Assembly (NCBI GenBank): GCA_001939945.1
Contig: MOEB01000001.1
Coordinates: 265,595-329,594, forward strand
Origin: Aerophototrophica crusticola
GTDB taxonomy: Bacteria > Pseudomonadota > Alphaproteobacteria > Azospirillales > Azospirillaceae
Length of the DNA: 64,000 nucleotides
Direction of reading: 5' to 3'
Shown in pieces: positions 26,067 through 37,270 of this stretch. Position 1 is the stretch's first letter; the number at the start of each line of letters is the position of its first letter. The notes below the pieces were generated by a model. It saw only the letters and a program-made list of their open reading frames with translations. It searched no databases and was not told the origin of the DNA. The position numbers were made by a program, and so were the translations under genes.

Positions 26067-27383
26067 ATGGCCGGCGGCACCGTGGCGCTGCTGCCCTGGG
26101 GCAACGTGGTGGAGGATTTCCTCGACCCCATCGGCCTGACCGTGGACGATTTCGAGCAGGGCATGACCGGCGGCTGGCTGTTCGGCTATGCCCAGGCCCT
26201 GGCAAAGGCGGGCTGGCGGACGGTGATCGCCTATCCCTCCCGTGCCGCCCATTTTACCCGCACCAACGAGATGGGCCTCGTCCGCACCATCCATGCCGGG
26301 AGCGGGGCCGTCATGGTGCGGCTGCCGGTGCCGCCGGCCTATGCCAAGGTGGTTCGGCGGGTGAGGGACCCCTATGGCTGGACCGCCCAGGCCATGTTCG
26401 GGCCGGTGCCTCGGCCCCTGCGCCCGGCGGCGGACCTGTTGCGGCAGGCCTTGCCCTACATGGCCTTCCCCGGGGCGGCGCTGGAGGCGGTGCTGCGGGG
26501 CGAGGGCTGCACCGCCCTGATGGTCCAGGAGTATGAGTACGCCCGCTTCGACCTGGCGGTCCGGCTGGGCAGGCGCATGGGCATCCCGGTCTTCGCCACC
26601 TTCCAGGGGGGGGACGGGCACCCGCCCGGCATCGAGGACCGTATCCGCCCCCGGTCGCTCAAGTCCGCGGCGGGGCTGGTGGTGGGCAGCGGGGCGGAAC
26701 TTGAGCGGCTGAAGGCCCGCTATGGCCTGGACCCCTGCCGGCTGCACCGCATCGGCAACCCGCTGGACCTGCGGATCTGGCAGGCCCGGGACAAGGCGGA
26801 CTCCCGCGCCGCCCTGGGCATCCCGGAAGGGGCGCGGGTGGTTGTCTGCCACGGGCGGGTGGAGATCCGGCGCAAGGGGCTGGACCTGTTGCTCGCGGCG
26901 TGGCGGCAGGTGGCGGCTGCCCGGCCGGGGCAGGACATCCGGCTGCTGCTGCTGGGGGACGGCGCGGACGGGGACAGGCTACAGGCCCTGCTTGCGGCCG
27001 ACCCGGTGCCGGGCCTGACCTGGAACCGGGGCTATACGCTGGACCGGAAGGCGGTGGTGCGGGCCCTGTCGGCCGCCGACGCCTATGTCATCGCTTCCCG
27101 CCAGGAAGGCTTCCCCGTGGCACCGCTGGAGGCCATGGCCTGCGGCTTGCCCGTGGTGGCGGCGGAGACCCACGGCATCCGCGACGTGCTGGCGGAGGGG
27201 GAGGGCAGCGGCGGCCTTCTGGTCCCGCCGGAGGACCCGGACGCCCTGGCCGCCGCCCTGTTGCGGCTGCTGGACGACCCGCCCAGGGCCCGCGCCCTGG
27301 GGGAGAGGGCGCGGGCGCGGGTGGAGCGGGAGTACGCGCTGGAGCCCGTGGGCAAGAGGCTGGCCGCCGTCCTCAACCCTTGA
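26067..27383 (+). CDS. Family 4 glycosyltransferase
   Basis: 438 residues with a GT-B fold. The acceptor domain carries GGWLFGYAQALAKAGWRTVI (about 37-56). The donor domain shows VVVCHGRVEIRRKGLDLLL, LLLLGDGADGD and E-x7-E in QEGFPVAPLEAMACGLPVV. It is the last gene of the tightly packed rightward run starting at 19859. Its final 11 bases overlap, tail to tail, the end of the zinc metallopeptidase gene on the other strand. The sugar it transfers is unknown. Confidence 0.87.
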   Translation: MAGGTVALLPWGNVVEDFLDPIGLTVDDFEQGMTGGWLFGYAQALAKAGWRTVIAYPSRAAHFTRTNEMGLVRTIHAGSGAVMVRLPVPPAYAKVVRRVRDPYGWTAQAMFGPVPRPLRPAADLLRQALPYMAFPGAALEAVLRGEGCTALMVQEYEYARFDLAVRLGRRMGIPVFATFQGGDGHPPGIEDRIRPRSLKSAAGLVVGSGAELERLKARYGLDPCRLHRIGNPLDLRIWQARDKADSRAALGIPEGARVVVCHGRVEIRRKGLDLLLAAWRQVAAARPGQDIRLLLLGDGADGDRLQALLAADPVPGLTWNRGYTLDRKAVVRALSAADAYVIASRQEGFPVAPLEAMACGLPVVAAETHGIRDVLAEGEGSGGLLVPPEDPDALAAALLRLLDDPPRARALGERARARVEREYALEPVGKRLAAVLNP

Positions 27384-28293
27384 AGGTGTTGCAGGCCTCG
27401 ATGGTGCCCTGGCGGAAGCCGGTGTCGAACCAGCGGGTGCGCTGCTCGGCGCTGCCATGGGTGAAGCTGTCGGGCACCGCCACGCCGCGGGACTGCTTCT
27501 GCAACCGGTCGTCGCCCACCGCCGCCGCGGCGCCCATGGCCTCCTGCACGTCCCCGGCCTCCAGCACCTTGAACCGTTCCTGGGTGTGGTGGGCCCAGAC
27601 GCCGGCCAGGCAGTCGGCCTGCAGCTCCAGCCGCACGGACAGGGCGTTGGACTCCGCCTCGCTGCCGGCCGTCCGGCGGGCCTGTTGCACCTGGCCGGAG
27701 ATGCCCAGCAGGTTCTGCACATGGTGGCCCACCTCATGGGCGATCACATAGGCCTGTGCGAAGTCCCCCGGCGCGCCCAGGCGCTGGCGCAACTCGTCAT
27801 AGAAGGTGAGGTCGATGTACAGCTTTTCATCCAGCGGGCAGTAGAAGGGTCCCATGGTGGACCGGGCGGAGCCGCAGCCGGACTGTACGCTGCCGCTGAA
27901 CAGCACCAGGGTCGGCTCCCGGTAATCCTGCCCCAGGCTGCGAAACTGCTCGTTCCAGACATCCTCGGTATAGCCAAGCACGACGCGCACGAACTCACCT
28001 TGCGGGTCCTGGCCCGCGGTGGCGGCGGGCGGCGGGCCGTAGGCCACCTGCGGGTCACCTTCCGTCTGGTAGCCGGGGGCCGGGCCGTAGCCTGCATCCC
28101 CGCCGCCCAGCAGCATGCGCGGGTCCACGCCGAAGAACAGGGCCAGCAGCAGCACGATGATGGTGCCGCCGATGCCCAGGCCGCCACGCCCGCCCAGCCG
28201 GAACCCGCCGCCGCCGATGCCCGGCCCGACACCGCCCCCGGCCCCGCGCCGGTCTTCCACATTGTCGCTGCGTCGCCCGCCTTGCCAGCGCAT
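27373..28293 (-). CDS. Neutral zinc metallopeptidase (YpfJ family)
   Basis: 306 residues. The first about 60 residues are Gly/Arg-rich and disordered, then one membrane helix (GIGGTIIVLLLALFFGVDP, about 41-59). The peptidase domain carries HEVGHH in VIAHEVGHHVQNLLG, the HExxH zinc site, followed by NALSVRLELQADCLAGVW, whose E and D complete the site. Four conserved Cys (CGSA, FYCP, DCLAG, EACN) fit a periplasmic domain. The ATG at 28293 has GGGGGAA upstream; the upstream extension is not coding. Its substrate is unknown, and it is probably not tied to the polysaccharide genes despite touching them. Confidence 0.88.
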   Translation of the reverse strand: MRWQGGRRSDNVEDRRGAGGGVGPGIGGGGFRLGGRGGLGIGGTIIVLLLALFFGVDPRMLLGGGDAGYGPAPGYQTEGDPQVAYGPPPAATAGQDPQGEFVRVVLGYTEDVWNEQFRSLGQDYREPTLVLFSGSVQSGCGSARSTMGPFYCPLDEKLYIDLTFYDELRQRLGAPGDFAQAYVIAHEVGHHVQNLLGISGQVQQARRTAGSEAESNALSVRLELQADCLAGVWAHHTQERFKVLEAGDVQEAMGAAAAVGDDRLQKQSRGVAVPDSFTHGSAEQRTRWFDTGFRQGTIEACNTFKG

Positions 28294-28367
28294 GGCCGTT
28301 CCCCCGGATTGTTTGTCGGGGAAAGAACAGGCGAGGCGGGAAAGTGGCTCCCCCGCGCCGCGGATGG

Positions 28368-30812
28368 TCACGCCGCCTTCTTGCCGGTCATGTCGGGCAG
28401 GTCCAGCACGCAGCGCAGGCCCTGGTCCGTCCATTCGATGCGGTAGTCCCCCTGGAGCTGGTGGCGCACCACCATGGACAGCAGGGTGGAGCCGAAGCCT
28501 TTGCGCTTGGGCTCCACCGCCGGCGGGCCGCCTTCCTCCTGCCAGGTCAGGCGCAGGCGGGTGCCGTCAAGGGTCCAGGTCACCCGGACCACGCCGGCGG
28601 GGACGGACAGGGCCCCGTGCTTGGCGGCGTTGGTGGCCAGCTCGTGCAGGATGAGGCCGATGGACTGGACCACGTCGGGGATGAGCTGCACCGCCGGCCC
28701 CTCCAGCAGGACATGGCCCGGCTCGGCGAAGGGCGCCAGCTCGTCCTGCACCAGCCGGTTCAGGTCGGCGCCGGACCAGGCGGCGGTGGCCAGCAGGCTG
28801 TGGGCCCGGGCCAGGGCGGAGATGCGCCCCTCCACCGCCGCCACGAGCTGTTCCACCGTGTTGGCGCGGCTCAGGCGGACCACCGCCTGGGCCACGGCCA
28901 GGGCGTTCTTGGCCCGGTGGTCAACCTCCCGCATCAGAAGCAGCTGGCGTTCCTCCGCCTCCTTGCGGTCGGTCATGTCGCGGCAGATGCCGGTCATCCG
29001 GGAACCGCGGCCCGTCTTGTCGCGCAGCAGTTCACCGCGCAGCAGCAGCCAGCGCCGACTGCCGTCCGGCCGCATGATCCGGAACTCCTGGTCCAGCGGG
29101 GCCTCGCCCGCCAGGGTCGCGGCCACGGCCGTCTCCACCCGGGCCCGATCCTCGGGCGTGACGCCGGCGATTAAGCCGTCGAAGCTGGGCTTGACCCCGT
29201 CCGGCACGCCCCAGATGCGGCGGTAGGTGGGGGACCAGTGCACGGCGCCGTTGACCAGGTCCCAATCCCAGGTCCCCACGCCCCCCGCTTCCTGCGCCAG
29301 GGTGGAGCGCAGCTCGCTCTCCTGAAGGGCGGTCAGGGCGCGCTTCAGGTCGGTGATGTCGAAGACCACGCCGGTCATGGCCTCCGGGCTGCCGTCCGCG
29401 GCACCGCGCACCTCCGCCCGGGACAGCATCCAGCGCACAGTCCCGTCGGGCCGCACCACGCGGAACTCCAACTCCAGCCGGGGCCGGCGGCCATCCCATG
29501 TCTCCTCCAGCGCCTGCTGGACGCCGGGGCGGTCCTCCGCGTGGATGGGGTCCTGCATCCGTTCCAGGCCGAGTTGCGTGCCGGCCGGCAGTCCCCACAG
29601 GGCGTTGACCTGGTCCGACACGATAAGGGCGTTGCTGCCGGCCTGGAGTTCCCACGTGCCGATGCCGCCGGCCTCCTGGGCATAGCGCAGCCATTCCTCG
29701 CTGCTGGACAGGTCGGCCAGGGCCTTGTCCAGGTGGGCCGTCCGGTCGGCCACCCGCCGCTCCAGGTCGCTGTTGGCGCTCAACAGTGCGTCGTGGGCCA
29801 GTTCGGCCCGGCGGGCATTGCGGAAGGCCAGCAGCACGAACGGCACCAGCAGGGCCAGGCCTGCCAGCACCAGCAGGAGCGACCCGCGCATGCGGCGGAC
29901 CCACTCCGCCTGCATGTTGTCCACGGCAACGCCATAGACCACCTGCACCGGCAGCTTCTCCAGCGGCACATGGGCGTAGAGGCGCCGGACGCCGTCCGCG
30001 GGGCCGTCGGTCTCCAGCGTGCCGGCGGCGCGGGGGCCTGCCAGCAGTTCCGGCACCCTGCCGAAATCGGCGCCCGACCCAAGCTGCGGGAAGCGGGCGA
30101 GCACCGTGCCGTCGTCCCTCACCAGCATGATGGTGGTTTTCGAAGCCCGGGCGATGGTGCCGTAGAAGCGCGAGAAATACTCCGGCATCAGCGAGACCTG
30201 CGCCACGCCGGCGAAGTTCCCGTCCGCGTCCGCTAACCGTCGGCTGAGGGTGAAGAACACGTCCGGCCGGACACGCCCCAGCAGGGGCGCGCCCACATGG
30301 ACCCTGTCCGGGTCCGCCCCCTCTTGGTGGGCCCGGAAATATTCGCGGTCGGACACGTCCAGCGAAGGGGCCGGCCAGGTGAAGCTGTTGACGCGCACCT
30401 GGCCGGCGGCGTCCATAAGCCAGTATGACTGCACCTCCGGCGCCTGGTCGGCCAGCGAGGTCAGCCAGCGGTGCACCAACGGCGTGCCCGACATGCGGTC
30501 CCAGCCCAGCACGTCGTAGGTCCACTGCACGTTCTGCAGCGCCAGGGCGTGGATGCTCAGCACCTTTTCAGCATGTTCCGCCAGCTGCCGGGCGCTGCCC
30601 AGCGTGTCGGCGGTGGCCTGCCGATAGACCCGCCCATGTTCCTGCACCCCTAGCAGGGCGAGCAGCCCGGCGGAGACCATGACCGCCACGGCGGAAAGCC
30701 ACAGGACGGAGCGGGCGGGTGTCAATGGCCGGCCGGCATTGAGGCTCGGCCGGATGGAAGGTGCGGGGGGCATCGGCATCAACAGTTCATGTGCCTTTCG
30801 GCGCCCGGCCAC
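28368..30812 (-). CDS. Membrane HWE-family sensor histidine kinase with two PAS domains
   Basis: 814 residues. An N-terminal membrane helix (about 35-57) and a second (about 314-333) enclose a periplasmic Cache-like sensor of about 250 residues. Two PAS/PAC units follow (about 375-490 and 500-620; IGTWELQAGS and VGTWDWDLVN mark their starts). The kinase core has the HWE H-box EVDHRAKNALAVAQAVVRLS (His at about 632), LILHELATNAAKHGAL in the N-box and the diagnostic W-x-E in TWQEEGGPP. HWE kinases often signal through small receiver proteins or the general stress pathway. No response regulator is adjacent. I give the longest start (GTG); ATG at 30779 is an alternative. It is divergent from the RTX hydrolase. 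Confidence 0.88.
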   Translation of the reverse strand: MAGRRKAHELLMPMPPAPSIRPSLNAGRPLTPARSVLWLSAVAVMVSAGLLALLGVQEHGRVYRQATADTLGSARQLAEHAEKVLSIHALALQNVQWTYDVLGWDRMSGTPLVHRWLTSLADQAPEVQSYWLMDAAGQVRVNSFTWPAPSLDVSDREYFRAHQEGADPDRVHVGAPLLGRVRPDVFFTLSRRLADADGNFAGVAQVSLMPEYFSRFYGTIARASKTTIMLVRDDGTVLARFPQLGSGADFGRVPELLAGPRAAGTLETDGPADGVRRLYAHVPLEKLPVQVVYGVAVDNMQAEWVRRMRGSLLLVLAGLALLVPFVLLAFRNARRAELAHDALLSANSDLERRVADRTAHLDKALADLSSSEEWLRYAQEAGGIGTWELQAGSNALIVSDQVNALWGLPAGTQLGLERMQDPIHAEDRPGVQQALEETWDGRRPRLELEFRVVRPDGTVRWMLSRAEVRGAADGSPEAMTGVVFDITDLKRALTALQESELRSTLAQEAGGVGTWDWDLVNGAVHWSPTYRRIWGVPDGVKPSFDGLIAGVTPEDRARVETAVAATLAGEAPLDQEFRIMRPDGSRRWLLLRGELLRDKTGRGSRMTGICRDMTDRKEAEERQLLLMREVDHRAKNALAVAQAVVRLSRANTVEQLVAAVEGRISALARAHSLLATAAWSGADLNRLVQDELAPFAEPGHVLLEGPAVQLIPDVVQSIGLILHELATNAAKHGALSVPAGVVRVTWTLDGTRLRLTWQEEGGPPAVEPKRKGFGSTLLSMVVRHQLQGDYRIEWTDQGLRCVLDLPDMTGKKAA

Positions 30813-31041
30813 CCTGCCTTTCGGGGGGCCAATCCGCCAACCCTCCTTTTAGCTTAGGCAGACCCGACGGCGCCAGGAAAAGGCGCCGCCCCGCCGCCAG
30901 ACGGACAAGCAGACGGAAAGTCGTTCAAATCTCCGGGTAAATCACGAGGATTCAGTTATTAAAGTTTGGTTTATCGTTAGGTGAGTCTTAAGCAATCAAT
31001 AAGAAGATGTCTGGAGATGCCGATAGGTTCAGGGGATTAAA
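30813..31041. promoter_or_regulatory. AT-rich divergent promoter region
   Basis: 229 bases between the HWE kinase and the RTX hydrolase. The part from about 30920 is conspicuously AT-rich and includes TCCGGGTAAAT at 30932-30942, the same word as upstream of the priming transferase (11433). AGGGGA lies 6 bases before the hydrolase ATG. No firm -35/-10 pair is assigned. Confidence 0.5.
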
Positions 31042-33756
31042 ATGAAGTTGGGGGTCCAGACGCATTTCGCCCATGGCTGGAATACAAGCCTTCTCGACAC
31101 AATCAAGTCACTGGGCATTAACCATATCAGGGACGAGCAGCAATGGGCCAATTGGGAGCCGGTGAAGGGGACTTACTCACCCTCCTGGATGTCCACCCAA
31201 TACATGGCAAAGGCAAAGGCGGTCGGCGTCCAGCCCCTCGTCCAGCTCGTATTCGGCAACAAGAACTATGATGGCGGTCACGCGCCCTATACGGAGGAGG
31301 GGCGTCAGGGTTACGTGAACTATGCATTGGCCATGCTCGACCGCTATGGCGGCCAAGTGAAGCAGGTGGAGATCTGGAACGAATACAATGGTGGGACCTT
31401 CGTAACTGGCCCAGCCACCCAGGATCGCATCTTCTATTACACGGAGATGTTGAAGGACGTCTACACGGCCATCAAGGCCAAATATCCCGACGTCCAGGTG
31501 GTGGGCGCCTCCACCGTGCGCATCCCGCTGCCCTACCTGGAGAAGCTGTTCCAGGCCGGGGCACTGAATTACATGGACGCGGTCAGCGTGCACCCCTACC
31601 GCCCCACGCCCGAGGGGGTGGATGAGGAGGTATATGCCCTGCGCGCGCTGATGCGGAAGTACGGCGGGGAGAAGCCGATCATCGCCACCGAATATGGGAA
31701 GAAGGTGGACGACGTGGCCGACAGCCCGGCCTATCTGGTGAAGATGACCACGCTCATGGCGTCCTCCGGCGTGGACGCGGCTTACTGGTACGTGTTCAAG
31801 GACCACCCGGGCTATGAGCGGATGGGCCTGTTCGACGAGCAGATGAATCCCCACCCGGCCCTGGCCGCCCACCAGTTCCTGCTGAAGAACATGGGGGAAA
31901 GCTACACGCCTGTGCGCACGGACGTGGCTGGGCCGCGCATCCAGGCCTTCAAGGTGGCGCCCGACATGCATGTGGTCTGGGGCCTGGACCAGAATGTGAG
32001 GTTCGACGGCAGCCGGACCCTGTATGACGCCCGCGGCACGGTGCTGGCGGACGTGCTGAAGATCAGCGACCAGCCGGTCTATGTGCGGGGCGACTTCCAG
32101 GTGAAGCTGGACAAGTCCCAGGTCGCGGCTGACACGCTGGCGGACTACAACACGGGCAAGTGGGCCTATTTCGCCCGCTCGGCCGGGACCGGCAAGCTGA
32201 CACCCCTGTCCGAGCAGGTGCCGGACCCCAACGGTTGGGACATCCATATCGGCATCAGCAGCAACCCGTTCCTGACCGTGGGCCGGGACAACATGATCAC
32301 GGGCTGGAGCGGCGCGCAGGCCATGCAGCGCTACGTGGCCACCGAGGACGGGATGGTGCGGCTGGATGGGGAATGGTCCATCGCCAACAACCGCAGCACC
32401 GGCGTGAAGGCCATCATCATGGTCAACGGCACGTCGGTCTGGTCGTCCAACGTCTATTACGGCACGGACGTGACCCTTCGTAACAAGGTGCTGACCCTCA
32501 AGGCGGGGGACAGGGTGGACGTGATCCTGGACCCCGCGGGCTCCAGCGACTTCGACAACACCAAGGTCCATGTGCGCCTGACCTACACCGGCCCGCTGGG
32601 CACGGCAGAGGAGGTCTTCGCCAGGTACAACGTGGTCTATGCCGCGGCCGCCCTGGACGGGCGGGTGTTCGGCACGGCGGCCAAGGACGTGCTGGTGGGT
32701 TCCGCCGTGGCGGACCTGTCCAGCACCCGGGACGGGTTGCAGGACGTGTTCGTGGCATCCAAGGGTACCAACCTGACCGTACGGAACTATGAGGCCGGGA
32801 TCGACAAGCTGGACCTGGGCCACTGGGGCTTGGCGGACCCGACGGGGCTGCTGTTCAGCCGCGCCAACGGCAACCTGGTGGTCAGCGGCACGGGCGGCAG
32901 CGTCACCCTGGTGGGGGCCGCGGCGCTGACGGACGCGCAGGTGAAGGCGGACCTGCTGTTGGACCCGGTGCTGCATTACCTGGACGTGCCGGTGCGCTAC
33001 GTGCCGCCGGTGACGATTCCCACGGCGCCGACCCTCAACACCATCCTCGGGACCAGCGCCGGCAACAGCCTGTCCGGTACCGCGGCGGGGGACCTGATGC
33101 AGGGGCTGGCCGGCAACGACACGCTGAAGGGCCTGGGCGGCAACGACCGGCTGGAGGGCGGCGACGGCAATGACAGGCTCTATGGCGGGGCGGGGGACGA
33201 CACGCTCATCGGCGGGGCGGGAACCGACAACGCCGACTTCCGCACCGCCACCACGGGCGTGCGCGTGGATTTGGCCGCCGGTATCGCGACGGGGGAGGGG
33301 AGCGACACCCTGTCCGGGATCGAGAACGTCACGGGCTCCAACCATGCCGACACCCTCATCGGCGACGGGCTGCGCAACAGCCTGTGGGGCGGCAAGGGTA
33401 ACGACGCGATCTTCGGGGCCGGGGACAACGACAAGCTCTACGGCCAGGACGGTGACGACAGCCTGGACGGCGGTGCCGGCAACGATTGGCTGGAAGGGGG
33501 GCTGGGCAACGACACCCTGACCGGCGGCAGCGGGGCCGACATCTTCCGCTTCGCCAAGGGCTGGGGCCTGGACACCATCACCGACTTCACCCAAGGGTCC
33601 GACAAGATCGACCTGCGCGGGTTGGGGCTGGGCTTCGCGGGGCTCTCCTTCACCGACACGGCGGAGGGGCTTCTGGTGGGCACGGCCTTTGGGCAGGTGA
33701 TGCTGCTGGGGCTGGACCTGGGGGGCGTGTCGGCGACGGACTTCAAGTTCGTGTGA
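31042..33756 (+). CDS. PslG/GH39-like glycoside hydrolase with C-terminal RTX repeats
   Basis: 904 residues and no signal peptide. The clan GH-A barrel starts at once ([20 protein letters not shown]) and carries the acid/base Glu in [10 protein letters not shown] (E114) and the nucleophile Glu in [10 protein letters not shown] (E217). A beta-sandwich similar to that of the hydrolase at 3613 spans about 370-520. A module with [14 protein letters not shown] follows (about 585-600), shared with the RTX protease at 15099. Calcium-binding nonapeptide repeats run from about 668 ([20 protein letters not shown]) to about 840, ending in a DKIDLRGLG segment. Secretion by a type I system is expected. 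It probably cleaves the cluster's own polysaccharide outside the cell; the bond cut is unknown. Confidence 0.82.
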   Translation: MKLGVQTHFAHGWNTSLLDTIKSLGINHIRDEQQWANWEPVKGTYSPSWMSTQYMAKAKAVGVQPLVQLVFGNKNYDGGHAPYTEEGRQGYVNYALAMLDRYGGQVKQVEIWNEYNGGTFVTGPATQDRIFYYTEMLKDVYTAIKAKYPDVQVVGASTVRIPLPYLEKLFQAGALNYMDAVSVHPYRPTPEGVDEEVYALRALMRKYGGEKPIIATEYGKKVDDVADSPAYLVKMTTLMASSGVDAAYWYVFKDHPGYERMGLFDEQMNPHPALAAHQFLLKNMGESYTPVRTDVAGPRIQAFKVAPDMHVVWGLDQNVRFDGSRTLYDARGTVLADVLKISDQPVYVRGDFQVKLDKSQVAADTLADYNTGKWAYFARSAGTGKLTPLSEQVPDPNGWDIHIGISSNPFLTVGRDNMITGWSGAQAMQRYVATEDGMVRLDGEWSIANNRSTGVKAIIMVNGTSVWSSNVYYGTDVTLRNKVLTLKAGDRVDVILDPAGSSDFDNTKVHVRLTYTGPLGTAEEVFARYNVVYAAAALDGRVFGTAAKDVLVGSAVADLSSTRDGLQDVFVASKGTNLTVRNYEAGIDKLDLGHWGLADPTGLLFSRANGNLVVSGTGGSVTLVGAAALTDAQVKADLLLDPVLHYLDVPVRYVPPVTIPTAPTLNTILGTSAGNSLSGTAAGDLMQGLAGNDTLKGLGGNDRLEGGDGNDRLYGGAGDDTLIGGAGTDNADFRTATTGVRVDLAAGIATGEGSDTLSGIENVTGSNHADTLIGDGLRNSLWGGKGNDAIFGAGDNDKLYGQDGDDSLDGGAGNDWLEGGLGNDTLTGGSGADIFRFAKGWGLDTITDFTQGSDKIDLRGLGLGFAGLSFTDTAEGLLVGTAFGQVMLLGLDLGGVSATDFKFV

Positions 33757-33764
33757 GGGGGGGA

Positions 33765-33803
33765 GGCGCCGCCGGGTGGGTCTTGGCCTTGCCCGGCGGC
33801 GCC
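33765..33803. terminator. Hairpin between convergent genes, likely bidirectional terminator
   Basis: A perfect 12-base inverted repeat GGCGCCGCCGGG (33765-33776 with complement at 33792-33803) and a 15-base loop lie in the 57-base gap between the RTX hydrolase and the lactate permease. No U-run follows, so function as an intrinsic terminator is only probable. Confidence 0.6.
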
Positions 33804-33813
33804 CGATCCGTGC

Positions 33814-35478
<1,665 letters not shown>

Positions 35479-35674
35479 GCCGGTAAACCCCTGCCGCGGG
35501 AATCGTGAGCTGACCGGCCTGCAATACCCTGAAGGTCTGTAGGGTTTCCTGCATGGATGGGGGTACGGCAGAAGGGGCATCCCACCCGGATGGCCGGAAA
35601 GTGCCGGGCGGGGTGCGGATTTGCGGCCCGGGCTGTTGCACCGGCCCTTCCCGCCGCAAACCCCCGGGGTCCCC

Positions 35675-36637
35675 ATGGCCGCCCATGGCTCGAAAGCCGT
35701 CGTCTATGCCGCGCTCGCCGGCAACCTGGCCATCGCCGCCACCAAGTTCGCCGCCGCCGCCTATACCGGCAGCTCCGCCATGCTGAGCGAGGCGGTGCAT
35801 TCCACCGTGGACACGGGCAACCAGGGCCTGCTGCTGTACGGCATGCGGCGGGCCGCCCGGCCGGCCACGCCCGACCACCCGTTCGGCCATGGTTTGCAGC
35901 TGTATTTCTGGGCTTTCGTCGTCGCCATCCTGATCTTCGGCCTGGGTGCGGGCGTGTCGATCTATGAGGGCGTGGACAAGGTGCGGAACCCCCATCCGGT
36001 GGAGAGCCCCTGGGTCAACTATGTGGTGCTGGGCCTGTCCATCCTGTTCGAGGGGGCGAGTTGGACCGTGGCGCTGAAGGAGTTCCGCCGCCATGCCGGC
36101 CGCCGGGGCCTGCTGGCCGGCATCCACAGCAGCAAGGACCCCAGCGTCTTCACCGTGCTGTTCGAGGACACGGCCGCCCTGACCGGGCTGGTCATCGCCC
36201 TGGCCGGTATCTATGCGGCAGAGGCCCTGGGCGACCCGCGGCTGGACGGGGTCGCCTCCATCGCCATCGGGGTGGTGCTGGCCATCACCGCCATGATGCT
36301 GGCCCGGGAGTGCCAGCGCCTGCTGACAGGGGAGAGCGTGGACCCGGAGGTGCGCCGGGACATCCGCCGCATCGCGGGGGAGCAGGCGGGCGTGCGCGGG
36401 GTCAACGACCTGCTGAGCATGCATTTCGGGCCGAACGACGTGTTCGTGGCCCTGTCCCTGGACTTCGACGACAGCCTGCCGGCGGGGGAGGTGGAGCGGG
36501 TGGTGACCCGGGTGGAGCGGCAGGTGCGCGCCGCCCACCCCATCGTCTCCCGCATCTTCGTGGAGGCGCAGTGTTTCCAGGCCCATGGCCGGGGGATCGG
36601 CGCCTCCCCGGCGGCGGCGGCCCTGGGCGGCGACTGA
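35675..36637 (+). CDS. Cation diffusion facilitator transporter (SLC30A9-like subgroup)
   Basis: 320 residues. The CDF membrane domain has about six helices (about 8-205), and a cytoplasmic C-terminal region (about 210-300) contains VNDLLSMHFGPNDVFVALSL. Helix 2 carries the metal-binding HSTVD in SEAVHSTVDTGNQ, and DHPFGHG follows as in the family. In helix 5 the usual HxxxD is replaced by FEDTAALTG, as in the SLC30A9-like branch. Zinc or another divalent cation leaving the cytoplasm is the likely substrate. The start ATG at 35675 is 196 bases from the divergent lactate permease. It ends 3 bases before the convergent tetR gene. Confidence 0.88.
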   Translation: MAAHGSKAVVYAALAGNLAIAATKFAAAAYTGSSAMLSEAVHSTVDTGNQGLLLYGMRRAARPATPDHPFGHGLQLYFWAFVVAILIFGLGAGVSIYEGVDKVRNPHPVESPWVNYVVLGLSILFEGASWTVALKEFRRHAGRRGLLAGIHSSKDPSVFTVLFEDTAALTGLVIALAGIYAAEALGDPRLDGVASIAIGVVLAITAMMLARECQRLLTGESVDPEVRRDIRRIAGEQAGVRGVNDLLSMHFGPNDVFVALSLDFDDSLPAGEVERVVTRVERQVRAAHPIVSRIFVEAQCFQAHGRGIGASPAAAALGGD

Positions 36638-36640
36638 CCG

Positions 36641-37270
36641 TCAGCCCGCGGCTGCGGCCTCGTCCACGAAGACCAGCCGGTCGCCCAGCATGTCCGCCCA
36701 CTGGTCCAGCACCCGCTCCACCAGGGCGGGGTCCCGGTACAGGCCTGCCTCCAGCGACAGGCCGCGCAGCAGGGTGAAGGTCATGCCCACCAGAAGGGCG
36801 GGATCGCTGCCGTCGCGGGTGCGGAACAGGGTGCCCACCGCGGCGGCGAGGCTGAGGGACAGGCGGCGCAGCACCGGCTCGATCCGGCCGCGCAGCTCCG
36901 CGTCGCTGCGCACGGCGACGAAGATCTCCAGGATGGCGTCATAGCGGGGGCTGGCCACCAGCTTGCGCCAAGCGTCGCGCACGAAGCCCCGCACCCGGTC
37001 CTCCCCCGGCCGCAGCCGGTGCGCCATCTCCACGGTCCGGGCCAGGGCGCCGTCCAGCAGGTACTCTGCGGCCGCGGTCACCAGGTCCAGCTTGCTGCCG
37101 AAATGGTGCTGCATGGCCCCGCGGGACAGGCCGGCGATCTCCGCCACCCGCAGGGTCGTGGTGCCGGCATAGCCGTGGGCGGCGAGGCAGTCGATCGTCG
37201 CCTCACACAGCCGCCGCCGCGCCTCCGCGCTGCGCTCCCCTTGTGTCCGCCGTGCCGTGCTGGTGGCCAT
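36641..37270 (-). CDS. TetR-family transcriptional regulator
   Basis: 209 residues. The N-terminal helix-turn-helix domain reads RRRLCEATIDCLAAHGYAGT and AEIAGLSRGAMQHHFGSKLD (about 18-62). The C-terminal ligand-binding part is helical. The GAMQHHFGSK recognition helix and TetR_C-like tail are typical of regulators of CoA-thioester catabolism. It is divergent from the acyl-CoA ligase operon at 37501, so repression of that operon, relieved by an acyl-CoA, is the natural model (AtuR does this for citronellol genes in Pseudomonas). The ATG at 37270 has GGGGAAGA upstream; a longer frame reaching 37636 crosses the promoter region and is not real. Confidence 0.88.
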   Translation of the reverse strand: MATSTARRTQGERSAEARRRLCEATIDCLAAHGYAGTTTLRVAEIAGLSRGAMQHHFGSKLDLVTAAAEYLLDGALARTVEMAHRLRPGEDRVRGFVRDAWRKLVASPRYDAILEIFVAVRSDAELRGRIEPVLRRLSLSLAAAVGTLFRTRDGSDPALLVGMTFTLLRGLSLEAGLYRDPALVERVLDQWADMLGDRLVFVDEAAAAG

